NCBI GenBank assembly: GCA_018622675.1
Contig: CP076020.1
Span: 682,001-746,000 of the forward strand
Direction: 5' to 3'
Source: Mycoplasmatota bacterium
Lineage (GTDB): Bacteria; Bacillota_I; Bacilli_A; Izemoplasmatales; Hujiaoplasmataceae
Length of the DNA: 64,000 bases
Shown: positions 43,582 through 51,784 of the stretch, in pieces
Layout: each line of letters begins with the position of its first letter
Numbering within the stretch: position 1 is the first letter of the stretch
The notes under the pieces: model-generated
Told to the model about the DNA's origin: nothing
The model's input: the letters and a program-made list of their open reading frames with translations, nothing else
The model's database searches: none
Program-made: the position numbers and the translations under genes

Positions 43582-45903
43582 ATGTATAATCCAAATGAAA
43601 TATTCTCAGATCAATTACCAGTTATTGCAGTAAGAGGAATCATTTTCTTACCTATATCAGATATACGCGTAGAAGTAGGAAGAGAATTCACAAAAGAAGC
43701 CATCCATGAAGCAGAAGAAAATAGAGATGGACATGTATTGTTGGTTTTCCAACAAAATCCTAGGATTGAAAAACCAGAGTTTGGTGACTTTATAGATGTA
43801 GGTATTTTAGCTAAAATAGCAGTTAAAATTAAGTTGCCTAATGGCAATTATAAAATTAAATTCACACCTATTACAAGAGTTAAATTAGACGACTTAATGA
43901 TTAGCAGTCCTTATTACGAGATTGAGTTTACATCTTTATTAACCAAAGCTGATGATATGGATGAACAACAGGTTTCTTCGAAAATATTATCTAAGGAAGT
44001 TGTGGAAAACGCAAAGTTCTTATTTAGAGACCAAAAGAAAGTTTTAAATGCACTAAAAGAAGGTGTAACTTCATCTAGTTTGTCTGATTTGGTAGCATCT
44101 GAATTAAATATTAACGAAAATGAAAGAGTAAAGTATTTAAAAGAATTGTCTGTTAATAGAAGAATTCAAATGTTGTTAGAAGATATTGAAAAACAAAAAA
44201 GATTACAAGCAATTGAAAATAGAATTAACGAAAATGTTAGAAAATCTTCTGATCAAAATCAAAAAGAATACTATTTAAGACAAAAAATGCGTGCTATTCA
44301 AGAAGAATTAGGCGATTCTAAGCAAAGCGATTATGACAAGTTCTTAAAAGAAATTAACGAGTCAAATATGCCTAAAAAAGTTAAAGAAAAAGCCTTAAAA
44401 GAATTAAAGAGATATGAATATTTAGCACCTAATTCAAATGAATCAAATGTTGCTAGAACCTATATTGAAACTCTTATATCTATTCCATGGTCTAAAGAAA
44501 CAGAAGACGAAAAAGATATCAATGTTGCGATCGATAAACTTGAGGCTTCTCACTATGGCCTGAAAAAAGTGAAAGATCGTATTATAGAGTATCTATCAGT
44601 TAAAATGTTAACTGGAAAAAATCCACAAACTATTCTTTGTTTGGCAGGGCCTCCAGGTGTAGGTAAAACTTCGCTTGCTAAGTCTATTGCTAATGCATTG
44701 AATCGTAAGTTTGTTAAAACTTCACTAGGTGGAGTTCATGATGAGGCTGAAATTAGAGGGCATAGGAGAACTTATGTAGGAGCTTTACCAGGTAGAATCA
44801 TGAATGGTATGATTAAATCTGGAGTTACAAATCCTGTTTTCTTAATTGATGAAATTGATAAATTAACACAGAATCAAAAAGACGATCCTTCATCTGCTTT
44901 ATTAGAAGTATTGGATCCTGAACAAAACAAATTCTTTAGTGATCATTATGTAGAAGAAGATTATGATCTTTCAAAAGTAATGTTTATTACAACGGCAAAC
45001 TATCTACAAAATATTCCTGCCCCATTAAGAGATCGTATGGAAGTTATTGATGTCAGTTCTTATACTGAAATTGAAAAATTCCATATAGCTAAAAACTTTT
45101 TGATTGAAAAACAAATCAAAGGTCATGGCTTAGATAGTGATAAGTTTAGTATCACTGACTCTGCCATCAAAACAATTATTAGAGAATATACACGTGAAGC
45201 TGGTGTAAGACAATTGGAAAGATTAATTGGAACAGTTGTTAGAAAGGCAATCAAAGAAATACTGATTAAGAAAAAAGAATCCGTTGCTGTAACATTAAAT
45301 AATGTGCATAAATATTTAGGAAAAAAATTATTTAAGAATAATCAAATACCATCAAGTAATATGATAGGTGTGGTTACTGGTTTAGCTTATACAATGGCCG
45401 GAGGAGACACTTTAGAAGTTGAGGCCACTTATTATCCTGGAAAGAATAATCTTGTATCTACGGGTAATTTAGGTGATGTTATGAAAGAATCTGCCATGGC
45501 TGCTTTGTCATTTGTTAAATCTAATCAAAAGAAATTAAATATTGATCCTGAAATATTAGAAAAAAATGATTTTCATATCCATGTTCCAGAAGGTGCTATT
45601 CCAAAAGATGGCCCATCTGCCGGAGTAACGATTGCAACTGCTTTAATTTCAGTTTTAGCTAATAAAAAAGTTAACCGTTTTGTCGGTATGACTGGTGAAA
45701 TTACTTTAAATGGACGGGTATTACCAATCGGTGGATTGAAAGAAAAAGCCATTGCTGCAAGCCGTTCTGGGTTAAAAGAAATTATTATTCCAGAAGGTAA
45801 TGAAAAGGATGTTGAAGATATTCCAAAAGAAGTACAAGATAAACTTAAAATACATTTTGCTAAGAAATTAGACGATGTTATTAAGATTGCTTTATTAGAC
45901 TAA
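43582..45903 (+). CDS. lon: ATP-dependent protease Lon
   Basis: A 773-residue Lon. The N-terminal LAN domain begins LPVIAVRGIIFLPISDIRVEVGR. A helical linker leads to the AAA+ module with GPPGVGKTSLAKSIA and VFLIDEIDK. The S16 protease domain has the catalytic serine in PKDGPSAGVTIATAL and the lysine in GGLKEKAIAASR. It degrades misfolded and regulatory proteins in the cytosol. AAAGAGGTG precedes the ATG. Confidence 0.97.
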   Translation: MYNPNEIFSDQLPVIAVRGIIFLPISDIRVEVGREFTKEAIHEAEENRDGHVLLVFQQNPRIEKPEFGDFIDVGILAKIAVKIKLPNGNYKIKFTPITRVKLDDLMISSPYYEIEFTSLLTKADDMDEQQVSSKILSKEVVENAKFLFRDQKKVLNALKEGVTSSSLSDLVASELNINENERVKYLKELSVNRRIQMLLEDIEKQKRLQAIENRINENVRKSSDQNQKEYYLRQKMRAIQEELGDSKQSDYDKFLKEINESNMPKKVKEKALKELKRYEYLAPNSNESNVARTYIETLISIPWSKETEDEKDINVAIDKLEASHYGLKKVKDRIIEYLSVKMLTGKNPQTILCLAGPPGVGKTSLAKSIANALNRKFVKTSLGGVHDEAEIRGHRRTYVGALPGRIMNGMIKSGVTNPVFLIDEIDKLTQNQKDDPSSALLEVLDPEQNKFFSDHYVEEDYDLSKVMFITTANYLQNIPAPLRDRMEVIDVSSYTEIEKFHIAKNFLIEKQIKGHGLDSDKFSITDSAIKTIIREYTREAGVRQLERLIGTVVRKAIKEILIKKKESVAVTLNNVHKYLGKKLFKNNQIPSSNMIGVVTGLAYTMAGGDTLEVEATYYPGKNNLVSTGNLGDVMKESAMAALSFVKSNQKKLNIDPEILEKNDFHIHVPEGAIPKDGPSAGVTIATALISVLANKKVNRFVGMTGEITLNGRVLPIGGLKEKAIAASRSGLKEIIIPEGNEKDVEDIPKEVQDKLKIHFAKKLDDVIKIALLD

Positions 45904-45911
45904 TTACAATT

Positions 45912-45940
45912 TGCTATCCTAAATGGGTAGCATTTTGTTG
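45912..45940 (+). terminator. Probable terminator of lon
   Basis: TGCTATCC (45912-45919), loop TAAAT, GGGTAGCA (45925-45932), 8 bp with one G-U pair, then TTTTGTTG. Confidence 0.6.
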
Positions 45941-45953
45941 TATGGAGAAAAAC

Positions 45954-46592
45954 ATGAAAAAAATTACAAAACCGATTATTTACGCTATGGCATTAATGAT
46001 TTTAGGGATGAGTATTGCGCTCATTCAAAATACGAGTCTGGGTATGTCACCATGGGATGCCTTGTCAAGGAACTTTTATGAAGGTATTCCTATTCAATAC
46101 ACTTATTTATCACCAATTTTATCAGTGATGCTTATTTTTTTAGCATACTTAATTAATTGGAAAAGACCTGATTTAAAAATGATAGTACCAGTATTGGTAT
46201 CAACTATTATAGGCTTCTCAATTGACCTATCATTATTATTTATACCAAATGTTGCTGGATATCATATTTTGATCAATTATTTGTATTTATTTTTAGCTAT
46301 GATTTTGATTTCTATAGCTTTAAATGTTATTATTTATTGTGGTTATACTTTACCAGCATTGGAACAGTTTATTTTCGCTATATCAAATCGGTTAAAAATT
46401 TCATTTGGTAGAGCAAAATTATTAGGTGAACTATTAGCATTTATATTAACAATTATTTTTGGATTTATCTTCCACCATCAATCTGATTTCTTTTTTATTG
46501 GTCAAACAACCATCATTGTTTTATTGTTTATAGGATTAATGGTAGATGTATTCCAAAAACCAACTTATAAATTGTTAGGAAGGATTATATGA
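45954..46592 (+). CDS. YczE-like integral membrane protein
   Basis: A protein of about 212 residues with five hydrophobic segments. It shows the YczE/YyaS-type motif LGMSIALIQNTSLGMSPWDALSRNFYEGIP followed by a second helix pair. The family has no assigned substrate. The start is set at ATG 45954 because GGAG lies 6 bases upstream; ATG 45942 is an alternative four codons earlier. The next gene overlaps by four bases. Confidence 0.75.
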   Translation: MKKITKPIIYAMALMILGMSIALIQNTSLGMSPWDALSRNFYEGIPIQYTYLSPILSVMLIFLAYLINWKRPDLKMIVPVLVSTIIGFSIDLSLLFIPNVAGYHILINYLYLFLAMILISIALNVIIYCGYTLPALEQFIFAISNRLKISFGRAKLLGELLAFILTIIFGFIFHHQSDFFFIGQTTIIVLLFIGLMVDVFQKPTYKLLGRII

Positions 46593-47065
46593 TTTTAGAA
46601 GTATTTGCAGACGGATTAACAAAAAAAGATATTAGTAAGAATAGTTATCATTCTTCACGCGCCATTATTAAGGATGAAGATCAAGTTTTATTATTATATT
46701 CAAAAAAATTAGATTACTACATGTTGCCAGGAGGTAGAATTGAAAAAAATGAATCTCCTGAAGACTGTGTTGTTAGAGAAGTTAAAGAGGAAACTGGCTT
46801 AGATGTAATCATTGAAAACCCTACGGTTTTAATTAAAGAATATTATGAAGATTCGACTTGGAATAGCCATTTCTTTTTATGCAAAATTAAAGATAGTCAA
46901 CAAGCTCAACAAAACTTAACAGAAGAAGAACATTATTTAGATATAGAAATAAAATGGATGCCGTATTTAGATGCCTTGAATTTACTTGATAGTCATGATT
47001 CATCATTTTCAAAGGCTTATAATATAATGCAAAGGGAATTTTTGGCTTTATCAAATTCATTATGA
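46589..47065 (+). CDS. NUDIX hydrolase
   Basis: A 158-residue protein with a complete NUDIX box: GG-R-I-E followed by SPEDCVVREVKEETGLDV, near residues 50-72. The N-terminal HSSRAIIKDEDQVLLLYSKKLDYYMLPGG matches nucleoside-diphosphate hydrolases of the MutT/ADP-ribose type. The substrate cannot be inferred. GGAAGG precedes the ATG in the end of the YczE-like gene. Confidence 0.88.
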   Translation: MILEVFADGLTKKDISKNSYHSSRAIIKDEDQVLLLYSKKLDYYMLPGGRIEKNESPEDCVVREVKEETGLDVIIENPTVLIKEYYEDSTWNSHFFLCKIKDSQQAQQNLTEEEHYLDIEIKWMPYLDALNLLDSHDSSFSKAYNIMQREFLALSNSL

Positions 47066-47077
47066 CAGGGTGTTAAT

Positions 47078-48733
47078 ATGATTGTCACATCAAATAAATT
47101 ATTTAATTACATAAGGTGTCGTCGATTTGCTGCATTACATGATGCTAATGCAGAAACGGATCCATATAAAAATGATGATTACTATCATAAGAGTTTATCC
47201 AAGTTTAAAGATATATTTTTAGGATTAAATTATAAAGAAAATATGTCATATGAAAAAGACATTAATCTTACATACGATTTTCATCATGATTTTACTTTAT
47301 CAGAGAATTTTGATTTTATTTTTGATGATCAAGATATATATATTATGGTCACTGAATCATCTAAACATTTTTTGAATTTGAAATATAAACAAATTGATCA
47401 AACACACCAACTTTTTAAGAAAAATGCTGAAGGCTACTATAAATTAGTTAAACATGTAAAAAACTCAGAAAATTACGATGATAAAATCAAAAAAATGAAA
47501 AGTCGTAGTGAATTGACAGGACAAATTATATTAAAGTACGCTTTTTTACAATATCTATATAAAAATGTTTATCCAAAAAAACAATTTAATATGTATGTTG
47601 TTATGTTAAATGAAGATTATATTCATGACGGAATAGCTTTTAATAAAATGCTCTATCATGTATTTGATTTAAGCAATATAGATGACCTAGATAATCAAAT
47701 TGAAATAGCATTATTTAGGATGATTAACCATATTGAACTCAATGATTTCACTCCTTGTGAACTTGTAAGAAATGCTTGTTTAATTGGTAAGGAAATGCAA
47801 TGTAAGTTTGTTGATTTTTGTTATGGGCACTTACCAAAAGCCAATTCAATTTTAGATTATTTTGATTCTCATTTAGGCTTTAAAGAACCATTAAAGAATA
47901 CAACTTTACATCATGACACCTATGAGTTATTGAATGAAGGCTATATTAAGATGCAAGATATACCATTAGATTGGATTACCCATAAAAATAGACTGATGCA
48001 AAGATATTGCTTAGATAATGATGTGCAATATGTTAATAAAGAAAAAGTGTCTTTAATGTTTGATAGGTTAAAATATCCTTTAACGTATTTGGACTTAAGT
48101 TTAATGCCGACCATTATTCCTAAGTTTAAAGGAGAAAGACCCTTTGAAAATCTAGGTTTTCAATATTCAATATATTATCAAAATAAAGATTGCACACTAA
48201 CCATAAATGATAAAAACTTCATAAATAGTTTTAAGGAAACAAGAACGGATACTAGAACTGCTTTTGCAGATAGATTTGCCGAGCATTTATTAGAGTATGA
48301 GGGAAGTATTATAGTTTATAATAAACCCAAACTTTTAAGTGTTATAGAAAGTATTAAGATTGTTTTCCCAACTTTATCTACTAAGTTTGACATGATTTCT
48401 AAGAGGCTGATAGATATTTTAGATATTTTGCAAATAGATGCTAAGTATCTTAGAAGTTTAAAAAAATCTGATTTGGATTTAAGCACTTATAATTTTTATG
48501 ATAATCGTTTATCAGGTTCTTATTTAAGGAAAAATTTAGCTGGAATTTTTGATTTGGCTGAAATGAATCAACTTCCTATTCATGATGATAAAAATGAGTA
48601 TAAAACATTTAGGTTATATAATGATTTTGTTGGTGAAAGTAGACGCAAAGCAAAAAATCATATGATTGATTATAGCCAACATAAAGCATATTTATTGTAT
48701 AAAATTATTCATAAGTTAGATCAAATGATTTAG
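47078..48733 (+). CDS. Cas4-like/DUF2779 protein with altered catalytic residues
   Basis: A 551-residue protein. The N-terminal half resembles Cas4-type PD-(D/E)xK modules with four probable Fe-S cysteines: C14 in YIRCRRFAALHD, then C234, C242 and C248 in a CxxxxxxxCxxxxxC cluster. The C-terminal part (about residues 334-490) aligns by eye with DUF2779: LTYLDLSLMPTIIPKFKGERPFENLGFQYSIY, EGSIIVYN and a late GSYLRKNLAGIF. As I recall, DUF2779 has LDFE at the first motif; here it is LDLS (D339, S341), so the second acidic residue is missing. It may be inactive or structural. AGGGTG precedes the ATG. Confidence 0.7.
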   Translation: MIVTSNKLFNYIRCRRFAALHDANAETDPYKNDDYYHKSLSKFKDIFLGLNYKENMSYEKDINLTYDFHHDFTLSENFDFIFDDQDIYIMVTESSKHFLNLKYKQIDQTHQLFKKNAEGYYKLVKHVKNSENYDDKIKKMKSRSELTGQIILKYAFLQYLYKNVYPKKQFNMYVVMLNEDYIHDGIAFNKMLYHVFDLSNIDDLDNQIEIALFRMINHIELNDFTPCELVRNACLIGKEMQCKFVDFCYGHLPKANSILDYFDSHLGFKEPLKNTTLHHDTYELLNEGYIKMQDIPLDWITHKNRLMQRYCLDNDVQYVNKEKVSLMFDRLKYPLTYLDLSLMPTIIPKFKGERPFENLGFQYSIYYQNKDCTLTINDKNFINSFKETRTDTRTAFADRFAEHLLEYEGSIIVYNKPKLLSVIESIKIVFPTLSTKFDMISKRLIDILDILQIDAKYLRSLKKSDLDLSTYNFYDNRLSGSYLRKNLAGIFDLAEMNQLPIHDDKNEYKTFRLYNDFVGESRRKAKNHMIDYSQHKAYLLYKIIHKLDQMI

Positions 48734-48745
48734 CATATATAGTTC

Positions 48746-48774
48746 TTGCTTTTTAAAGGCATATATGATAATAT
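48746..48774 (+). promoter_or_regulatory. Promoter of rpsO
   Basis: TTGCTT (48746-48751), 17 bases, then TAATAT (48769-48774) preceded by TGA. Transcription would start near 48781, at the 5' edge of a structured leader. Confidence 0.65.
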
Positions 48775-48780
48775 ATAAAT

Positions 48781-48859
48781 CGCGCCTATATCTGAATTAA
48801 TCGATACTCCAACGTTTTATTCGGATTCAGGTAAGTATAGAAATTAAGGAGGAAATATT
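48781..48859 (+). promoter_or_regulatory. Structured rpsO leader, possible S15 autoregulatory RNA
   Basis: The whole 5' untranslated region can fold. An outer stem pairs CTATA (48786-48790) with TATAG (48836-48840), and an inner stem pairs CTGAAT (48792-48797) with ATTCAG (48825-48830) around a loop with CGATACTCC. The ribosome-binding site AAGGAGG follows. S15 commonly represses its own mRNA by binding such leaders. Whether this one mimics the 16S rRNA junction is not shown. Confidence 0.5.
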
Positions 48860-49129
48860 ATGGCTTTAAACAAAGATCAAATCAAGAAAATTGTTGATGA
48901 ATTTCAAGTGAAAGAAGGAGATACTGGTTCTCCAGAAGTACAAGTTGCATTGTTAACTGAAGAAATCAATATACTTATTGAACATTTAAAAATTCATAAA
49001 CATGATCATCATTCAAGAAGAGGACTTTTAATGAAAGTTGGTAAACGTAGAAGTTTATTAAACTATCTTAAAGGAAAATCACTTGATCGATACGCTGATT
49101 TAATTAAAAGATTAAAATTAAGAAGATAG
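48860..49129 (+). CDS. rpsO: 30S ribosomal protein S15
   Basis: An 89-residue protein with the full S15 pattern: [54 protein letters not shown], ending [10 protein letters not shown]15 binds the central domain of 16S rRNA early in 30S assembly. AAGGAGG precedes the ATG. It is monocistronic, with a terminator before pnp, a conserved adjacency. Confidence 0.97.
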   Translation: MALNKDQIKKIVDEFQVKEGDTGSPEVQVALLTEEINILIEHLKIHKHDHHSRRGLLMKVGKRRSLLNYLKGKSLDRYADLIKRLKLRR

Positions 49130-49133
49130 CGAT

Positions 49134-49170
49134 TAAGCACCCATTATTTTGGGTGCTTATTGTTTATTTT
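49134..49170 (+). terminator. Terminator of rpsO
   Basis: Stem TAAGCACCC / GGGTGCTTA (49134-49159) with loop ATTATTTT, followed by TTGTTTATTTT. Confidence 0.8.
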
Positions 49171-49195
49171 AATGTTTTTAAAAATAGTTAATGTA

Positions 49196-49204
49196 TGTTA
49201 TAAT
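49196..49204 (+). promoter_or_regulatory. Extended -10 promoter of pnp
   Basis: TGTTATAAT (49196-49204), a consensus extended -10, 42 bases before the pnp ATG. Confidence 0.65.
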
Positions 49205-49246
49205 ATATCAATGAATATATGTAAATTATTGAAGTGAGGTAAATAA

Positions 49247-51370
49247 ATGGAAAAAGTATTTAAGAAAGATTTTTATGGAACTGATTTGGTTGTAGAAACC
49301 GGTAAGTTCGCTAAACAAGCTACAGGATCTTGTATGGTAAGATATGGCGACACAGCTGTACTTTCAGCATCAGTCATTGGGAAAGAACCAACAAATTTGG
49401 ATTTCTTTCCATTGTTAGTAGTCTATCAAGAAAAATTATATTCTGCTGGTAAAATCCCTGGAGGCTTTTTAAGAAGAGAAGGTCGTCCAACAGAACATGA
49501 AACATTGATTTCAAGAGCTATAGATAGACCTTTAAGACCTTTATTTGGTGAAGGTTTTAGATACGAAGTACAAGTTATCAACACAGTAATGAGTGCTGAT
49601 GCTAATAAAACACCAGAGATGACTGCTTTATTTGGTGCTTCTTTATCATTAAAACTAGGTGGTGTTCCATTTGATGGACCAGTAGCTGGTGTTATGGTTG
49701 GATATATTGATGGTGAATACATTTTAAATCCAACACCTGAACAATTATTAGTATCAGACATTGATTTAATTGTTGCAGGAACCAAAGATGCTATTAATAT
49801 GGTTGAAGCTGGTGCCAAAGAAGTTGATGAAGACATTATGCTTGATGCTATTATGTTTGCACATGAAAAAATTAAAGAATTATGTGCTTTTCAAGATGAA
49901 ATCATTAATGAAATTGGCAAAGAAAGAATGGAAGTTGAACGAAAACTACCATCTCAAGAAATCATTGATCAAGTCTATGAATTAGAAGCTGGTAGAATTA
50001 CTAAAGCAGTGTCTAACCCTGATAAACTTGATAGAGAAGATACAATCAAAAATATCGAAAATGAAGTTTTAACTAATATTGAAGAAAAGTATTTAAGTGA
50101 AGGTATTGATAAATTTGATATTAAAGCTTACATCAAAGACGCTAAAGCTGTATTAGAAGAAATACAAGTGAAAGAAGTAAGACGCTTAATTACTGAAGAT
50201 AAGGTTAGACCTGATGGAAGAAAGACAGATGAACTTAGAGATTTAACATCAGAAATAGATGTTTTACCAAGAACACATGGTTCATCAATGTTTACAAGAG
50301 GACAAACTCAAGCTCTAGCAACAGTTACATTAGGGGCTTTAAGAGAATCTCAAATCATCGATGATATCAGTGTTGATGAAAATAAACGTTTTATGTTACA
50401 TTATAATTTCCCACAATTTTCAGTTGGGTCTACAGGACGTTATGGTGGCCCAGGACGAAGAGAGATTGGACATGGTGCTTTAGGAGAGAGGGCCTTGCTA
50501 CAAGTGCTACCTGATGAAGAAGAATTCCCTTATGCAATTCGTGTTGTGTCTGAAATTTTAGAATCTAATGGTTCTTCATCTCAAGCAACAATTTGCGCAG
50601 GATCGATGGCTTTAATGGCTGCTGGTGTTCCAATTAAATCACCTGTTGCTGGTATAGCTATGGGACTTATTATGAATGGAGATAAGTATACAATCTTAAC
50701 CGATATCCAAGGTTTAGAAGATCATTTTGGCGATATGGACTTTAAAGTAGCTGGTACAGATAAAGGAATTTGTTCATTACAAATGGACATTAAAATTTCT
50801 GGTATTACAAGAGATATTTTTAAAGAGTCTTTGTCACAAGCGAAAAATGCACGTATGCAAATTTTAGATAATATGAAATCTGCAATAGCTGAACCGAAAA
50901 AAGAATTGTCAGTATATGCACCAAAAGTGAAGTTAATGAAGGTATCACCTGATAAAATTAGAGATATTATTGGTGCAGGTGGCAAAAATATTTCTGCTAT
51001 TATTGAAAAATGTAACGATGTTAAAATTGACATTGAACAAGATGGCCGCATTATATTAATGCATGAAGAAACTTACTTTATTGATAAAGCAATGAAATTG
51101 ATTGAAGATATCATACGTGAAGTTGAAGTTGGAGAGAAATATACTGGTAAGGTTACAAGAATTGAAAAATTCGGTGCTTTTGTAGAATTATGGCCAGGAC
51201 AAGATGGATTGGTTCATATTTCAAAACTTGATAATAAACACATAAAAAATGTTGAAGATGTTGTAAAACTTGGAGATATTATTGAGGTTAAAGTTATCAA
51301 AGTTGATGAAAAAGGTAGAGTTGACTTATCAAGAAAAGCAGTATTAAATGATATAAAAGATAAAGAATGA
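49247..51370 (+). CDS. pnp: Polynucleotide phosphorylase
   Basis: A 707-residue PNPase. Two RNase PH domains are present (first with FFPLLVVYQEKLYSAGKIPGGFLRREGRP, second with GRYGGPGRREIGHGALGERAL and SNGSSSQATICAGSMALMAAGVP), separated by a helical linker. A KH domain (IRDIIGAGGKNISAII) and an S1 domain (GEKYTGKVTRIEKFGAFVEL) follow. It degrades RNA 3' to 5' by phosphorolysis. GTGAGGT precedes the ATG. The TGA stop is part of the downstream rnpB promoter. Confidence 0.97.
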   Translation: MEKVFKKDFYGTDLVVETGKFAKQATGSCMVRYGDTAVLSASVIGKEPTNLDFFPLLVVYQEKLYSAGKIPGGFLRREGRPTEHETLISRAIDRPLRPLFGEGFRYEVQVINTVMSADANKTPEMTALFGASLSLKLGGVPFDGPVAGVMVGYIDGEYILNPTPEQLLVSDIDLIVAGTKDAINMVEAGAKEVDEDIMLDAIMFAHEKIKELCAFQDEIINEIGKERMEVERKLPSQEIIDQVYELEAGRITKAVSNPDKLDREDTIKNIENEVLTNIEEKYLSEGIDKFDIKAYIKDAKAVLEEIQVKEVRRLITEDKVRPDGRKTDELRDLTSEIDVLPRTHGSSMFTRGQTQALATVTLGALRESQIIDDISVDENKRFMLHYNFPQFSVGSTGRYGGPGRREIGHGALGERALLQVLPDEEEFPYAIRVVSEILESNGSSSQATICAGSMALMAAGVPIKSPVAGIAMGLIMNGDKYTILTDIQGLEDHFGDMDFKVAGTDKGICSLQMDIKISGITRDIFKESLSQAKNARMQILDNMKSAIAEPKKELSVYAPKVKLMKVSPDKIRDIIGAGGKNISAIIEKCNDVKIDIEQDGRIILMHEETYFIDKAMKLIEDIIREVEVGEKYTGKVTRIEKFGAFVELWPGQDGLVHISKLDNKHIKNVEDVVKLGDIIEVKVIKVDEKGRVDLSRKAVLNDIKDKE

Positions 51371-51376
51371 TATAAT
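51368..51376 (+). promoter_or_regulatory. Extended -10 promoter of rnpB, using the pnp stop codon
   Basis: TGATATAAT: the TGn element is the TGA stop of pnp (51368-51370), followed by a consensus TATAAT. A start 6-7 bases later coincides with the 5' strand of helix P1 of the RNase P RNA. Confidence 0.7.
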
Positions 51377-51380
51377 CAAT

Positions 51381-51727
51381 AATCAAGCCATTGGGCAATC
51401 GAGCGCTTTTAGCGTTAGGAAAGTCCATGCTAGCACAAACTGAGATGTTTGTAGTGTTTGCGCTAAACGAAACAATAAGTTTAGGCACCCATTCGGGTGA
51501 CGGCGAAGAAAAGGATGTTAAAGGCCTTAGTATTCATAAAGTGCCACAGTGACGAATCATAGAGAATATCTATGAGTGAAACGGGTAAACCCCACAAGCT
51601 AGAAACCCAAATTTTGGTAGGGGCACAATTGTTCAAGAAATGAATTGAAACAATTGACGGGAAACCGTAGATAAATGATTGCCAGCTTTTATGGCGACAG
51701 AACATGGCTTATAGATGGCTTGATATT
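51381..51727 (+). ncRNA. rnpB: RNase P RNA, class B
   Basis: The universal core is evident: TAGGAAAGTCCATGCTAGCAC (51416 onward), AGTGCCACAGTGACGAA, GAAACGGGTAAACCCCAC, GAAACCCAAATTTTGGTAGGGG, AGATAAATGATTGCC and ACAGAACATGGCTTA. Helix P1 pairs ATCAAGCCAT (51382-51391) with ATGGCTTGAT (51715-51724), fixing both ends to within a few bases. The elements match the Bacillus (class B) layout. The RNA is the catalytic part of RNase P, which matures tRNA 5' ends. It has its own promoter and a strong terminator. Confidence 0.96.
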
Positions 51728-51764
51728 AAAAAGCATATAATTTAACGGTTATATGCTTTTTTTA
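51728..51764 (+). terminator. Terminator of rnpB
   Basis: Stem AAAAGCATATAA / TTATATGCTTTT around an 8-base loop, ending in seven Ts. Confidence 0.9.
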
Positions 51765-51784
51765 AAAGAATTAGAGGTAGAGAT

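Noticed and set aside
47078-48733. CRISPR adaptation gene (Cas4)
   Set aside because: There is no repeat array and no cas1, cas2 or effector; the domain order matches DUF2779 proteins instead.
49426-51051. Antisense open frames inside pnp
   Set aside because: They are complements of conserved PNPase codons with no independent signals.
51297-51705. Two open frames on the minus strand over the end of pnp and RNase P RNA
   Set aside because: They are antisense to a well-defined structural RNA and show no family motif or start signal.
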